Below are positions 23,026 through 30,543 of a stretch of DNA of 35,111 nt, in pieces. The position numbers were made by a program, and so were the translations under genes. How positions within the stretch are numbered: position 1 is the stretch's first letter; each line of letters opens with the position of its first letter. This DNA comes from Paractinoplanes toevensis (GTDB taxonomy: Bacteria > Actinomycetota > Actinomycetes > Mycobacteriales > Micromonosporaceae). The DNA is taken from positions 1 to 35,111 of the forward strand of contig NZ_BOQN01000140.1 of the NCBI RefSeq assembly GCF_018332695.1, read 5' to 3'. Below the pieces are notes generated by a model. The model saw only the letters and a program-made list of their open reading frames with translations, searched no databases and was not told the origin of the DNA.

Positions 23026-23952
23026 GTGACTGACGTACGACGGTGGCTCACCGCCGCCGCCACCGGGGTGGCGGGTGGCCTGCTCGCGGGCCTCTACTGG
23101 CAGTTCGCCCACCAGTCCAACGCCGGCTGCGAGGCGCACGCGTGCTGGTTCCCGTTCTACGCGGCGGCCTGGGCGTTCGGGGCGTGGCTGCTGCCGATGG
23201 TCACCTGGCTGTTGCTGCTCGTGGCCGGTTACCGCCCGGGGGTGCGGGCACTGCTCGTCGCGGTGCTCGGCTCGGTGGTGTTCGGCATCGGGGCGCGGGC
23301 GTACGACGCGTTCGTCTACGGTTCGCCTCGTCCGCCGTACGCCCTCTTGGCCTTGATCGGGGCCGTCGCGTTCCTCGCGGCGGTGGCCCTGGTCGCCGGG
23401 CGTCCCGCCCGGCTGGTCGCCGGCGGAGTGCTGATGGTGCTGGTGGCCGCGCTGGTCGTCGGCGAGGTGACCAGTCCGAAGCGGGACCGCCTGCACCGAT
23501 TCACGCAACTGGCCGCGGTCTTGCAGCTGCCGGATCCGGCGCGGTGGCGGGTGGTCGGCGCGGAGGCCTATCCGCGTTACGACGTGATCCAGCTGTCGAT
23601 CGAGCCGGTCGGCGGTGGTCCGGCGATCACGCTGCTCGTCCTGCCCAGGCCGGGGGCGTGGGCTCCGCCGCGCCGGTGCGGGCCGCCGTTGTCGCAGCTG
23701 ATTTTCAAGATCGCCGTCGAGGACGCGCGGGAGATCCGGGACACGAACTGTACGGCTTATCCGGGCGGCGGATGGCAGCGGCCGGTGTTCTCCTCCGGCG
23801 CTCCCGAGCTGCTCGATCTCCGCGACGGATCGCTGGTGATGACCGCGGAGGCGAGCGCCGAGCGGCCGGTGCCGCCGGCCACCCTGCGCGAGGTGCTGAT
23901 CAGCCTGCAGCCGGCCACCCCGGAAAGGATGGCCGGACTGCCGGCCGGTTGA
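23026..23952 (+). CDS. Membrane protein of unknown function
   Basis: A 308-residue protein. The first half holds about five hydrophobic helices (for example LTAAATGVAGGLLAGLYW, WLLPMVTWLLLLVAG, LLVAVLGSVVFGIG, LLALIGAVAFLAAVALVAG, LVAGGVLMVLVAALVVG), and the second half (about 165-308) is a soluble alpha/beta domain with Cys residues that may be extracytoplasmic. I do not recognise the family. GTG 23026 follows GGAG by five bases. The gene begins just after the terminator of the secreted hydrolase gene with no room for a separate promoter downstream of the hairpin. Its stop is directly adjacent to the stop of the convergent DUF2690 gene. Confidence 0.78.
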   Translation: MTDVRRWLTAAATGVAGGLLAGLYWQFAHQSNAGCEAHACWFPFYAAAWAFGAWLLPMVTWLLLLVAGYRPGVRALLVAVLGSVVFGIGARAYDAFVYGSPRPPYALLALIGAVAFLAAVALVAGRPARLVAGGVLMVLVAALVVGEVTSPKRDRLHRFTQLAAVLQLPDPARWRVVGAEAYPRYDVIQLSIEPVGGGPAITLLVLPRPGAWAPPRRCGPPLSQLIFKIAVEDAREIRDTNCTAYPGGGWQRPVFSSGAPELLDLRDGSLVMTAEASAERPVPPATLREVLISLQPATPERMAGLPAG

Positions 23953-24414
23953 TCAGTACTTTCCGGTGCAGCCGTCGAAGTGGCCGACGCCGCCCGCGGC
24001 GGCCTCGTCCTCACCGTCGTAGCTGTAGTGGCAGGCCCGGGCGTACAGGTTCTTGTCGTTGACCATCACCGACCAGGCGTCGCCCTGACCGGCGCGGTAG
24101 CGCTTGCGCAGGGTGCCGGCGGCGGTGTAGCTCTCGACCACGATGTAGCTCCAGTTGCCGGGCGTGACCGCCCGGGCCCACGCGGTCCGGCAGAACGGGC
24201 TGTACCGCAGTTGCACGCCGTGCTGTTCGTCCAGCGTCTTCACGTCGATGAACGAGCACCGCATGACCTTGCCGTCGACCGTGGCGTAATAGTTGTCCGG
24301 GTCCTTGCCGTCGCAGGTGTTTCCGCATCCGGAGGTGGCGGCGAACGCCGGAACCGGGCCGATCAAAGCGGTAATGGCGCCGATAATTGCGGCGGCCACG
24401 ATTTTCTTGGACAT
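23953..24414 (-). CDS. Secreted DUF2690-family protein
   Basis: A 153-residue protein with a signal peptide (KK, a hydrophobic core, cleavage near AFA-AT at about residue 26). The mature part has the DUF2690 pattern: GCGNTCDGKDP, a Cys after a strand (VMRCSF), LRYSPFCRTAWARA, and Cys residues near the C-terminus (ACHYSYDG, DGCTG) that could form disulfides. The family is common among secreted actinobacterial proteins; its function is not known. ATG 24414 is chosen because GGGGAG lies upstream and the signal peptide starts there; an upstream ATG at 24450 has no such support. It stands 84 bp downstream of another small secreted protein on the same strand, with a hairpin between them. Confidence 0.85.
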   Translation of the reverse strand: MSKKIVAAAIIGAITALIGPVPAFAATSGCGNTCDGKDPDNYYATVDGKVMRCSFIDVKTLDEQHGVQLRYSPFCRTAWARAVTPGNWSYIVVESYTAAGTLRKRYRAGQGDAWSVMVNDKNLYARACHYSYDGEDEAAAGGVGHFDGCTGKY

Positions 24415-24451
24415 TTTGTTGCTCCCCGTTGGTGTTGCTTTCACGAACACC

Positions 24452-24488
24452 GAAATAGGGCCGCTCCATGCTGGATCGACCCTATTTC
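24452..24488 (-). terminator. Long interrupted palindrome, probable terminator
   Basis: GAAATAGGG (24452-24460) pairs with CCCTATTTC (24480-24488). Further inner pairs (CG/CG, TCCA/TGGA) continue the stem with single mismatches. It begins 10 bp after the stop of the peptidoglycan-binding protein gene and ends in TATTTC on the minus strand. It lies upstream of the DUF2690 gene, so it could also be an operator. Confidence 0.6.
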
Positions 24489-24498
24489 AGTTTGCTTC

Positions 24499-25026
24499 TC
24501 AGCAGTAGTCGACGTTGTAACCGGTGTACGAGAGGTACATGGCGTACGCGGCCATCTGGTAGCGGCCGTTCAGCATCCGCTCGGCCGGGAAGGACGACTT
24601 GCTGCCGTAGTACCGGGCCGTGTAGATCTGGTCGTCCTCGTCGTACGAGTAGAGCTTCCAGTTCTTGCCGGCCGCGGTGAAGGTCTTCGGGCCGACGACG
24701 CCGTCAGCGTCCGAGCCGGTCAGGCCGTGCGCGGCCTGCCAGAGCTTGGTGGCGGCCTTGGTGCCGGCGCCGAACTGGCAGTCGCGGCCGCTGGTGGACA
24801 GGAATCCGTCGGCGATGAGGATGCTCTGCCAGAGCCAGACCGCGCCGTTGAAGTTGTTGACGCTGGTCGAGAGGGTGCCCTCGTCGTTGAGATCGTCGGT
24901 CACCACGCCGGCGCCGGAGATGTAGCCGGCGGCCGTGTTGGCGTAGGCCGGATCAGCGGCGGTGGCGAATGCGGCGGTGGCGCTTGCCACGACGGCAAGG
25001 GACGCCAGGAGCGACTTGAATCGCAT
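24499..25026 (-). CDS. Secreted peptidoglycan-binding-domain protein
   Basis: A 175-residue exported protein. The signal peptide (about 1-28) starts MRFKSLLASLAVVAS and ends near YANTAAG. The mature part (about 50-120) matches the PG_binding_1 pattern: VWLWQSILIADGFL, AATKLWQAAHGL, DGVVGPKTF. The C-terminal part is Tyr-rich and ends with Cys. Such domains bind the wall, often to anchor or target hydrolases; no catalytic domain is present, so it may be a wall-binding or inhibitory protein. ATG 25026 has GGGGAG upstream. It has its own promoter and leader and is followed by a hairpin. Confidence 0.85.
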   Translation of the reverse strand: MRFKSLLASLAVVASATAAFATAADPAYANTAAGYISGAGVVTDDLNDEGTLSTSVNNFNGAVWLWQSILIADGFLSTSGRDCQFGAGTKAATKLWQAAHGLTGSDADGVVGPKTFTAAGKNWKLYSYDEDDQIYTARYYGSKSSFPAERMLNGRYQMAAYAMYLSYTGYNVDYC

Positions 25027-25048
25027 AGATGTTTCTCCCCGTGAGAAC

Positions 25049-25069
25049 GCGGACCGCGAAGGGGTCCGC
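25049..25069 (-). promoter_or_regulatory. Hairpin in the 5' leader of the peptidoglycan-binding protein gene
   Basis: GCGGACC (25049-25055) and GGTCCGC (25063-25069) form a 7-bp stem with a 7-base loop between the promoter and the ribosome-binding site. It could affect mRNA stability. No known riboswitch pattern is seen. Confidence 0.4.
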
Positions 25070-25081
25070 CATCGAGGCATG

Positions 25082-25110
25082 AATATATGTGATTGTCTTT
25101 TGGTCGTCTA
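25082..25110 (-). promoter_or_regulatory. Promoter of the peptidoglycan-binding protein gene
   Basis: On the minus strand TAGACG (25110-25105) and TATATT (25087-25082) are separated by 17 bp, close to the housekeeping pattern. The region is clearly richer in AT than its surroundings. Transcription would start about 50 bases before the ATG at 25026. Confidence 0.55.
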
Positions 25111-25131
25111 CCCCGTCCATATTCGGCCACG

Positions 25132-25168
25132 AAAAAGGCCGGACCGCGCGATGCGGTCCGGCCTTTTT
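25132..25168. terminator. Bidirectional intrinsic terminator after ino1
   Basis: AAAAAGGCCGGACCGC (25132-25147) and its exact complement (25153-25168) flank a 5-base loop. An A run on one side and a T run on the other give a terminator on both strands. It ends ino1 transcription 13 bp after the stop and insulates the secreted-protein gene beyond. Confidence 0.93.
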
Positions 25169-25181
25169 GCGGTAGGGCGGG

Positions 25182-26261
25182 TCAGCTCTCGACGTCACCA
25201 CGGATGAAGGCCTCGACGGCCTCCTTCGCGTCGTGGTCGTTGTACTGCACCGGCGGGGACTTCATGAAGTAGGACGACGCCGAGAGGATCGGGCCACCGA
25301 TGCCGCGGTCCATGGCGATCTTCGCGGCCCGGAGAGCGTCGATGATGACGCCGGCCGAGTTCGGCGAGTCCCACACCTCGAGCTTGAGCTCGGCGTTCAG
25401 CGGGGTGTCGCCGAACGAGCGGCCCTCGAGGCGGATGTACGCCCACTTGCGGTCGTCGAGCCACGGCACGTGGTCCGACGGGCCGATGTGCACGTCGCTC
25501 TTGACCATCTCGTGCGGGATCTGAGAGGTCACCGACTGGGTCTTCGAGATCTTCTTGGAGACCAGGCGGTTGCGCTCCAGCATGTTCATGAAGTCCATGT
25601 TGCCGCCGAAGTTGAGCTGGTACGTGCGCAGCAGCTCGACACCGCGGTCCTCGAACAGCTTGGCCAGCGCGCGGTGCACAATCGTCGCACCGACCTGGCT
25701 CTTGATGTCGTCACCGACGATCGGCAGGCCGGCGTCGACGAACTTCTGCGCCCACTCCGGGTTCGAGGCGATGAAGACCGGCAGGGCGTTGACGAAACCG
25801 CAGCCCGCGTCGATCGCGGCCTGGGCGTAGAACTTGTCGGCCTGCTCGGAGCCCACCGGAAGGTAGGAGACGACCACGTCGACCTGGGCGTCGCGCAGTG
25901 CCTGCACCACGTCGACGGCCTCGGCCGACGACTCCTCGATGATCTCGCGGTAGTACGTGCCCAGACCGTCGAAGGTCGGTCCACGCTGGACGGTGACGCC
26001 GGTCGGCGCGACATCGGTCAGCTTGATCGTGTTGTTCTCGCTGGCGACGATCGCCTCGGCCAGGTCCATGCCGACCTTCTTGGCGTCCACATCGAACGCC
26101 GCGACGAACTGCACGTCGGAGACGTGGTAGTCGCCGAACTTGACGTGCATGAGACCCGGAACGCGGTCGTTCGGGTCAGCGTCCTTGTAGTACTCCACGC
26201 CCTGCACGAGGGACGAGGCGCAGTTACCCACACCGACGATGGCGACGCGGACGGAACCCAT
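25182..26261 (-). CDS. ino1: Inositol-3-phosphate synthase
   Basis: A 359-residue NAD-dependent enzyme that converts glucose 6-phosphate to inositol 3-phosphate, the first step to phosphatidylinositol, inositol mannosides and mycothiol. The N-terminal Rossmann motif is VAIVGVGNCASSLVQG. Later signatures include PVGSEQADKFYA, NALPVFIAS, GDDIKSQVGATI and NFGGNMDF, typical of the actinobacterial Ino1 family (M. tuberculosis Rv0046c). ATG 26261 is preceded by AAGGAGG; an upstream in-frame ATG would lack this. It lies 20 bp after the padR gene and is probably transcribed with it from the palindromic operator at 26935. A strong bidirectional terminator follows. Confidence 0.96.
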   Translation of the reverse strand: MGSVRVAIVGVGNCASSLVQGVEYYKDADPNDRVPGLMHVKFGDYHVSDVQFVAAFDVDAKKVGMDLAEAIVASENNTIKLTDVAPTGVTVQRGPTFDGLGTYYREIIEESSAEAVDVVQALRDAQVDVVVSYLPVGSEQADKFYAQAAIDAGCGFVNALPVFIASNPEWAQKFVDAGLPIVGDDIKSQVGATIVHRALAKLFEDRGVELLRTYQLNFGGNMDFMNMLERNRLVSKKISKTQSVTSQIPHEMVKSDVHIGPSDHVPWLDDRKWAYIRLEGRSFGDTPLNAELKLEVWDSPNSAGVIIDALRAAKIAMDRGIGGPILSASSYFMKSPPVQYNDHDAKEAVEAFIRGDVES

Positions 26262-26281
26262 CGCGTTTGCCTCCTTGTTCA

Positions 26282-26911
26282 TCACGGCCGGTCCTGATGC
26301 GGACGCGGGAGTTCGGGGGATGCGTCCCTAGCCGGGTCGGCTGGGATGTCGAACGAGCCGGGAGTAGCCGGCGCGCGGCCGGAACGCTCATTGGTAATGA
26401 GCTCCTCCAGCCATCTGACCTCGCGCTCGCAGGCGTCGAGGCCATGGCGTTGCAATTCCAGGGTGTACGCGTCGAGCCGCTCGCCGGCCCGGGAGAGCAC
26501 GTCGCGCAGACCCTCGCGGCGCTCCTCGATGCGCCGGCGACGGCCCTCGAGGATCCGCAGGCGGGTCGCCTGGTCGGTGCGGGAGAAGAAGGCGAAGTGG
26601 ACCCCGAAGCCGGCGTCGTCGTACGTCTCCGGGCCGGCCTGTGCGAGCAGGTCGGCGAAGCGCTCCTTGCCCTCCGCAGTGATCTTGTAGACAACCCGGC
26701 CCCGTTTGCTGGTCATCGGGGGGATCATCGACGGATCCGACTCGGATTCCGTGATCCAGCCGGCCGTCTGCAGACGCTTGAGCGTCGGGTAGAGCGTGCC
26801 GTAACTGATCGCAGCTCGGATTGTGCCCAGCTTGGTGGCTAGTTCCTTACGGAGCTCGTAACCGTGCATCGGGGTCTCCTGGAGCAGACCGAGGATCGCC
26901 AAGTCCAACAT
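26282..26911 (-). CDS. PadR-family transcriptional regulator
   Basis: A 209-residue repressor-type protein. The winged helix lies in about residues 1-90: MLDLAILGLLQETPMHGYEL, a recognition helix around ISYGTLYPTLKRL, and the wing GRVVYKITAEG. A C-terminal helical part (about 100-175, Vir_C/PadR-like) should form the dimer. It is the first gene of a two-gene unit with ino1, an arrangement also found in mycobacteria (Rv0047c-Rv0046c). A perfect 23-bp palindrome lies 24 bp upstream of its start, which suggests autoregulation and control of ino1. The effector is unknown. The C-terminal 30 residues are Pro-rich and likely disordered. Confidence 0.92.
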   Translation of the reverse strand: MLDLAILGLLQETPMHGYELRKELATKLGTIRAAISYGTLYPTLKRLQTAGWITESESDPSMIPPMTSKRGRVVYKITAEGKERFADLLAQAGPETYDDAGFGVHFAFFSRTDQATRLRILEGRRRRIEERREGLRDVLSRAGERLDAYTLELQRHGLDACEREVRWLEELITNERSGRAPATPGSFDIPADPARDASPELPRPHQDRP

Positions 26912-26934
26912 CCGGCGTCTCCTCTCCTGTGCCC

Positions 26935-26957
26935 CGATGTATCGGCCCGATACATCG
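26935..26957. promoter_or_regulatory. Palindromic operator upstream of padR-ino1
   Basis: CGATGTATCGG and CCGATACATCG are perfect 11-bp arms around one central C. The arms contain ATGT and ACAT, as in PadR operators. It starts 24 bp from the padR ATG, a typical autoregulatory position. It could also affect the divergent DUF5318 promoter 112 bp away. Confidence 0.75.
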
Positions 26958-27068
26958 CTACCGTAGATCCACGGCTCGATGGACGCAAGGAAAACGGAAA
27001 GTGTTGCCGGTTACGCGACCGCCGCGCCACGCTGTGTGATGGCTGTCGCCGCACCGGCGTGGACCGCG

Positions 27069-27074
27069 TACTCT
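27069..27074 (+). promoter_or_regulatory. Probable -10 element of leaderless DUF5318 transcript
   Basis: TACTCT (TANNNT) is followed by seven bases and then the ATG at 27082. No ribosome-binding site is present. This again suggests a leaderless mRNA. No good -35 is seen. Confidence 0.45.
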
Positions 27075-27081
27075 CTTCGCC

Positions 27082-27549
27082 ATGCGCACGCAGCGGCAGG
27101 TGGTTGACTACTCGCTACAGAAGCGGGCAGTGCTGCGTGACGTGCACCATGGGCGGGTCGGGACCCTTGAGGTCTGTGATGCCTCGCCGTACCTGAAAAA
27201 CGCAGCTCGATTCCACGGCGAGCCGACCGACGACCGGTGTCCGGTCTGCCGCCGCGACAATCTCACCCTCGTGCATTACATCTACGGCGATGAGCTGAAG
27301 CAGTCCGCCGGACAGGCCCGCAAGCTGGCCGAGCTTCCCGTCCTGGCGATGACTCTGCGTGAGTTCCAGGTCTTCGTCGTAGAGGTGTGCCGCTCCTGCG
27401 CGTGGAATCACCTGATCCAGCAGTTCGTACTGGGCCGGGACGCGCTGAACGCCGACGAGCTTGATCTGGCCGAGGCAGCCGCCTCGGCCGCCGCGGGCCG
27501 CCACCGCGAGATCGGGTCGTTGTCACATCGCCGGGAGGGCCGCGGATGA
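27082..27549 (+). CDS. DUF5318 zinc-ribbon-like protein
   Basis: A 155-residue soluble protein. Two CxxC pairs, CPVC (53-56) and CRSC (103-106), form a likely zinc ribbon. The conserved segments QKRAVLRDVHHGR, LVHYIYGDELK and FVVEVCRSCAWNHL match the actinobacterial DUF5318 family (position and features of M. tuberculosis Rv0049). Its function is unknown, but it nearly always sits beside the class A PBP gene that follows here at 189 bp, which suggests a link to wall synthesis or its regulation. Start at ATG 27082, probably leaderless. Confidence 0.88.
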   Translation: MRTQRQVVDYSLQKRAVLRDVHHGRVGTLEVCDASPYLKNAARFHGEPTDDRCPVCRRDNLTLVHYIYGDELKQSAGQARKLAELPVLAMTLREFQVFVVEVCRSCAWNHLIQQFVLGRDALNADELDLAEAAASAAAGRHREIGSLSHRREGRG

Positions 27550-27734
27550 CGTGGCTTGATCTCGCTACCGTGGGGACGACCCCGACCGACTCGGGCATCC
27601 AGCGCCGCAATCGGTCATTCATCACATTCGATAGGGCGGCTGCCGGAATGCAGCCCAAATCGTCCGCACGTGGCGTTGTCGGCGGGGGCCCCTCCAGGGC
27701 TCTTTCGACGCGCGCCACCGCGACCGAGGTGTGA
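27546..27734 (+). CDS. Possible small ORF bridging DUF5318 and ponA
   Basis: A 62-codon frame starts with ATG overlapping the DUF5318 stop (ATGA) and ends four bases before the ponA ATG, so it exactly fills the gap. Third-position GC is lower than in neighbouring genes, and the peptide (MTWLDLATVG..., then Arg/Ser/Gly-rich) has no recognisable motif. It may be a real coupled small protein or a chance frame over the ponA leader. Confidence 0.25.
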   Translation: MTWLDLATVGTTPTDSGIQRRNRSFITFDRAAAGMQPKSSARGVVGGGPSRALSTRATATEV

Positions 27735-27738
27735 CCGC

Positions 27739-30411
27739 ATGAGTTCGTACGGCGATTCGCAGTCTCCGCGCGCCCGGGCCAGCGTGCCCGGGTCCGGTGC
27801 GTCCGCGCCTGGTGATGACCCTTCCAGTCGTCCAGCCCCCGACGCGTACCGTCGCGGGACCGGGGGGCGTGCCTCCGTCGGTGCCGCCTCGGTGGGCGCT
27901 GCGGCGGTCGGCTCGGCCACTCCCGGACGTGCCTCGGTGGGCAACGTCACCGGGTCCGCCCGGGTGGGCGCCCGCGCCTCGGTCGGTGCCGGCACCGGCC
28001 CGGTCGGCGCCCGTGCCTCGGTGGCCCGTGCCGCGGTCCGGCCGGGACCGCCCGCTCCTCCCGGCGGTCCGAGCGGACCGCCCATCGCCCCTTCGGGCAA
28101 GGACAAGTCGAAGGCCGCCAAGCGCCGTCGCCGCACCAACATCCTCACCGCCGCGGCAGCCGTGCTGGTCATCATGCTCGGCGCCGGCGTCGTCGGTGGC
28201 ACCTACTTCTTCGATGACGTGGCGCTTCCGCCGCCGGTCACCGAGGACCAGTCGAACGTGATCCTCGACTCCAAGGGCACGGTGCTGGCCAAGCTCGGCG
28301 AGGCCAACCGCACCGTGGTGCCGGAAGAGAAGATCAACAAGGTGGTCGAGCACGCCGTTGCCGCCGCCGAGGACAAGAACTTCTACACCCACCACGGCAT
28401 CGACATGAAGGGCATCGTCCGCGCCGCGTGGAACAACTTCACCGGTGGTGCCACGCAGGGTGCGTCGACGATCACCCAGCAGTACGCGCGGCACGCGGCC
28501 GACCTGAAGGCCATCAGCATCAACCGGAAGCTTCGCGAAGCGGTGATCGCGCGCAAGCTCGAGTCGCAGTACAACAAAGACCAGATCATGGGCATGTACC
28601 TGAACTACGTCGACTTCGGCGAAGGCAGGTACGGCATCGAGGCCGCGGCGCAGGGTTACTTCGGCAAGTCGGTCACCACGCCGGCCGGGCAGAAGAACGC
28701 TGTCACGCCGTACGAGGCCGCGGTCATCGCCTCGATCATCAAGCAGCCCTACCCGACCGACGCGCACAAGGGCTACGACCCGAACTACAACCTCACCGAC
28801 GCCAAGCTGCGGTGGGAGTACACGATGAAGAACATGCTCGACATGGGCTGGATCTCTCAGGACGTGTACGACAAGCGGGTCTACCCGAAGGTCAAGCCGC
28901 GTAACTCGGACGCCTGCAAGACCTGCGCCGAGAACAAGCCGGTCGGCATGATCATTCGGCACGTCAAGGCCGAGCTGCTGTCGATGGGCATCTCCTCATC
29001 GGAGATCGAGCAGGGTGGTCTGACCATCCAGACGACGATCGACCCCGACGTGCAGAAGGCGGCCGAGGAAGCCGGCTCGCGCAACAGCGAGGATTCGCCG
29101 ATGCACGGCCGTCCGAAGTCGTACCAGGCGGCGGTGATCGGCATCGATCCGAAGACCGGGCGGGTGCTCGGCTACTACGCCGGTGACAATCCCGCCGGCA
29201 CCGACTACGGCGGCTATCTCAACGGCACCGGCACCGAGATCATCGGTGGCCAGTCGCCCGGCTCGACGATGAAGATCTACACGCTCGCGGCCGGCCTCAA
29301 AGAGGGTGTCTCGTTCGACAGCGTCTGGGACGGCACGCTGAAGCGTAAGAACGGTACGGAGATCAGCAACGCCGGTCAGGACCCGGGCAAGGTCTGCGCC
29401 GGAAAGATCAAGTACTGCGATCTCGAGACGGCGACGATCAAGTCGTACAACTTCCCGTTCTACTGGATCACCGACACCATCGGCGTGCCGAAGGTGCTGG
29501 AGGCCGCCAAGGCCGCCGGCATCCGGCACATCTACACCGACGTCAAGAAGGGCTTCCCGAACGGCGAGCAGGTCGACCTGAACAAGACCGACGCGTCGAC
29601 GTGGTCGAGTGCCGGCTACTTCGACCGTGAGGTCGGCTTCGGTCAGTACCGTGTCGTGCCGCTCGAGCACGCCGAGGGTGTGGCCACGATCGTCAACCAG
29701 GGTGTGCACCACGCGGCGCACTTCATCAAGACGGTCAAGCGGGTCGACCCGGACAACGGCAAGTCGTCGGTCATCGGCCAGGAGAAGACGGACGGCAACC
29801 GCGTCTTCGGCGAGGCCGAGATGTCCAACCTGTCGTCGGTCATGAAGGAAATCGTCGACGTCGACAAGCGGGACCTGCGCAACGGCCGCGAGAGCATCGC
29901 CAAGTCCGGCACCTGGGAGTACAAGGAAGGCAGCGGCGACTGCTGGTTCGTCGGTGGCATTCCGCAGCTGGCCGCAACCGTCTGGGTCGGCGGCGCCACC
30001 AACAAGGTGGAGCTCAAGGAGACCACCGGCAAGGACATGTTCGGTGCCGGTACCCCGTCGCGGATCTGGAAGATGTTCCTCGACTCGGTGACCAAGTCGC
30101 TGGACATGAAGCAGGAAGACTTCCCGGCGCGCCAGAAGACCGGTGACCCGGCCAAGTTCGGCAACGGTGAGAAGCCCGCCGCGCCGGTCAACGACTGCGC
30201 GTTCGCGGTCATCGGCCTCGGCTGTGACACCGGGCAGAACAACAACCCGGGCAACGGCCAGGGCCAGGGCCAGGGCAACGGCCAGGGTAATGGGAACGGC
30301 CAGGGCAACGGCCAGGGCAACGGCGACGGCAACGGTGGTACGGACACCGGTCAGACCGATCCCGGGGGCATAACATTACCCACCACAGCTGCCCAAACCG
30401 ACGGCACTTAG
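27739..30411 (+). CDS. ponA: Class A penicillin-binding protein
   Basis: An 890-residue bifunctional enzyme that polymerises and crosslinks peptidoglycan outside the membrane. It has a cytoplasmic tail of about 130 residues with ASVGA-like repeats and Lys/Arg, a membrane anchor (about 134-157), a GT51 transglycosylase (about 175-370, catalytic Glu211 in AEDKNFYTHHGID; GASTITQQ), and a transpeptidase with SxxK Ser509-Thr-Met-Lys512, SxN Ser569-Tyr-Asn571 and KSGT 722-725 (Ser for the usual Thr). There is no PASTA domain. The last 60 residues are Gly/Asn/Gln repeats, then a Thr-rich end. ATG 27739 follows GAGGTG. It matches mycobacterial PonA1 in position, between DUF5318 and a GT87 gene. Both tails are long; the cytoplasmic one may bind partners or be phosphorylated (inferred). 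Confidence 0.95.
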   Translation: MSSYGDSQSPRARASVPGSGASAPGDDPSSRPAPDAYRRGTGGRASVGAASVGAAAVGSATPGRASVGNVTGSARVGARASVGAGTGPVGARASVARAAVRPGPPAPPGGPSGPPIAPSGKDKSKAAKRRRRTNILTAAAAVLVIMLGAGVVGGTYFFDDVALPPPVTEDQSNVILDSKGTVLAKLGEANRTVVPEEKINKVVEHAVAAAEDKNFYTHHGIDMKGIVRAAWNNFTGGATQGASTITQQYARHAADLKAISINRKLREAVIARKLESQYNKDQIMGMYLNYVDFGEGRYGIEAAAQGYFGKSVTTPAGQKNAVTPYEAAVIASIIKQPYPTDAHKGYDPNYNLTDAKLRWEYTMKNMLDMGWISQDVYDKRVYPKVKPRNSDACKTCAENKPVGMIIRHVKAELLSMGISSSEIEQGGLTIQTTIDPDVQKAAEEAGSRNSEDSPMHGRPKSYQAAVIGIDPKTGRVLGYYAGDNPAGTDYGGYLNGTGTEIIGGQSPGSTMKIYTLAAGLKEGVSFDSVWDGTLKRKNGTEISNAGQDPGKVCAGKIKYCDLETATIKSYNFPFYWITDTIGVPKVLEAAKAAGIRHIYTDVKKGFPNGEQVDLNKTDASTWSSAGYFDREVGFGQYRVVPLEHAEGVATIVNQGVHHAAHFIKTVKRVDPDNGKSSVIGQEKTDGNRVFGEAEMSNLSSVMKEIVDVDKRDLRNGRESIAKSGTWEYKEGSGDCWFVGGIPQLAATVWVGGATNKVELKETTGKDMFGAGTPSRIWKMFLDSVTKSLDMKQEDFPARQKTGDPAKFGNGEKPAAPVNDCAFAVIGLGCDTGQNNNPGNGQGQGQGNGQGNGNGQGNGQGNGDGNGGTDTGQTDPGGITLPTTAAQTDGT
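30250..30337 (+). repeat. GGCAACGGCCAG-type repeat coding Gly/Asn/Gln tail
   Basis: Short units GGCAACGGC and CAGGGC alternate and code for Gly-Asn-Gly-Gln runs near the end of the class A PBP. The repeat is in frame and extracellular. It looks prone to length change. Confidence 0.75.
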
Positions 30412-30434
30412 CCGGGTCAGCCGCTTGATCGTGG

Positions 30435-30476
30435 ACCGGCGCGCGCCCCACTCGGGGCGTGCGCCGGTTTCTTTTT
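30435..30476 (+). terminator. Intrinsic terminator after ponA
   Basis: ACCGGCGCGCGCCCC (30435-30449) pairs with GGGGCGTGCGCCGGT (30454-30468), one mismatch, loop ACTC, followed by TTTCTTTTT. It begins 24 bp after the ponA stop and separates ponA from the GT87 gene. Confidence 0.92.
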
Positions 30477-30529
30477 GTCCGGGTGCGACCCACTGGTGAT
30501 CGGGCGCGCCGTCGCTGAGGTTCTTAAGG

Positions 30530-30535
30530 CATGAT
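30530..30535 (+). promoter_or_regulatory. Possible -10 element of the GT87 gene
   Basis: CATGAT differs from TATGAT at one base and lies eight bases before the ATG at 30544. It follows the ponA terminator, so a promoter is needed in this 67-bp interval. No -35 is visible. Confidence 0.35.
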
Positions 30536-30543
30536 GCGTTGTC

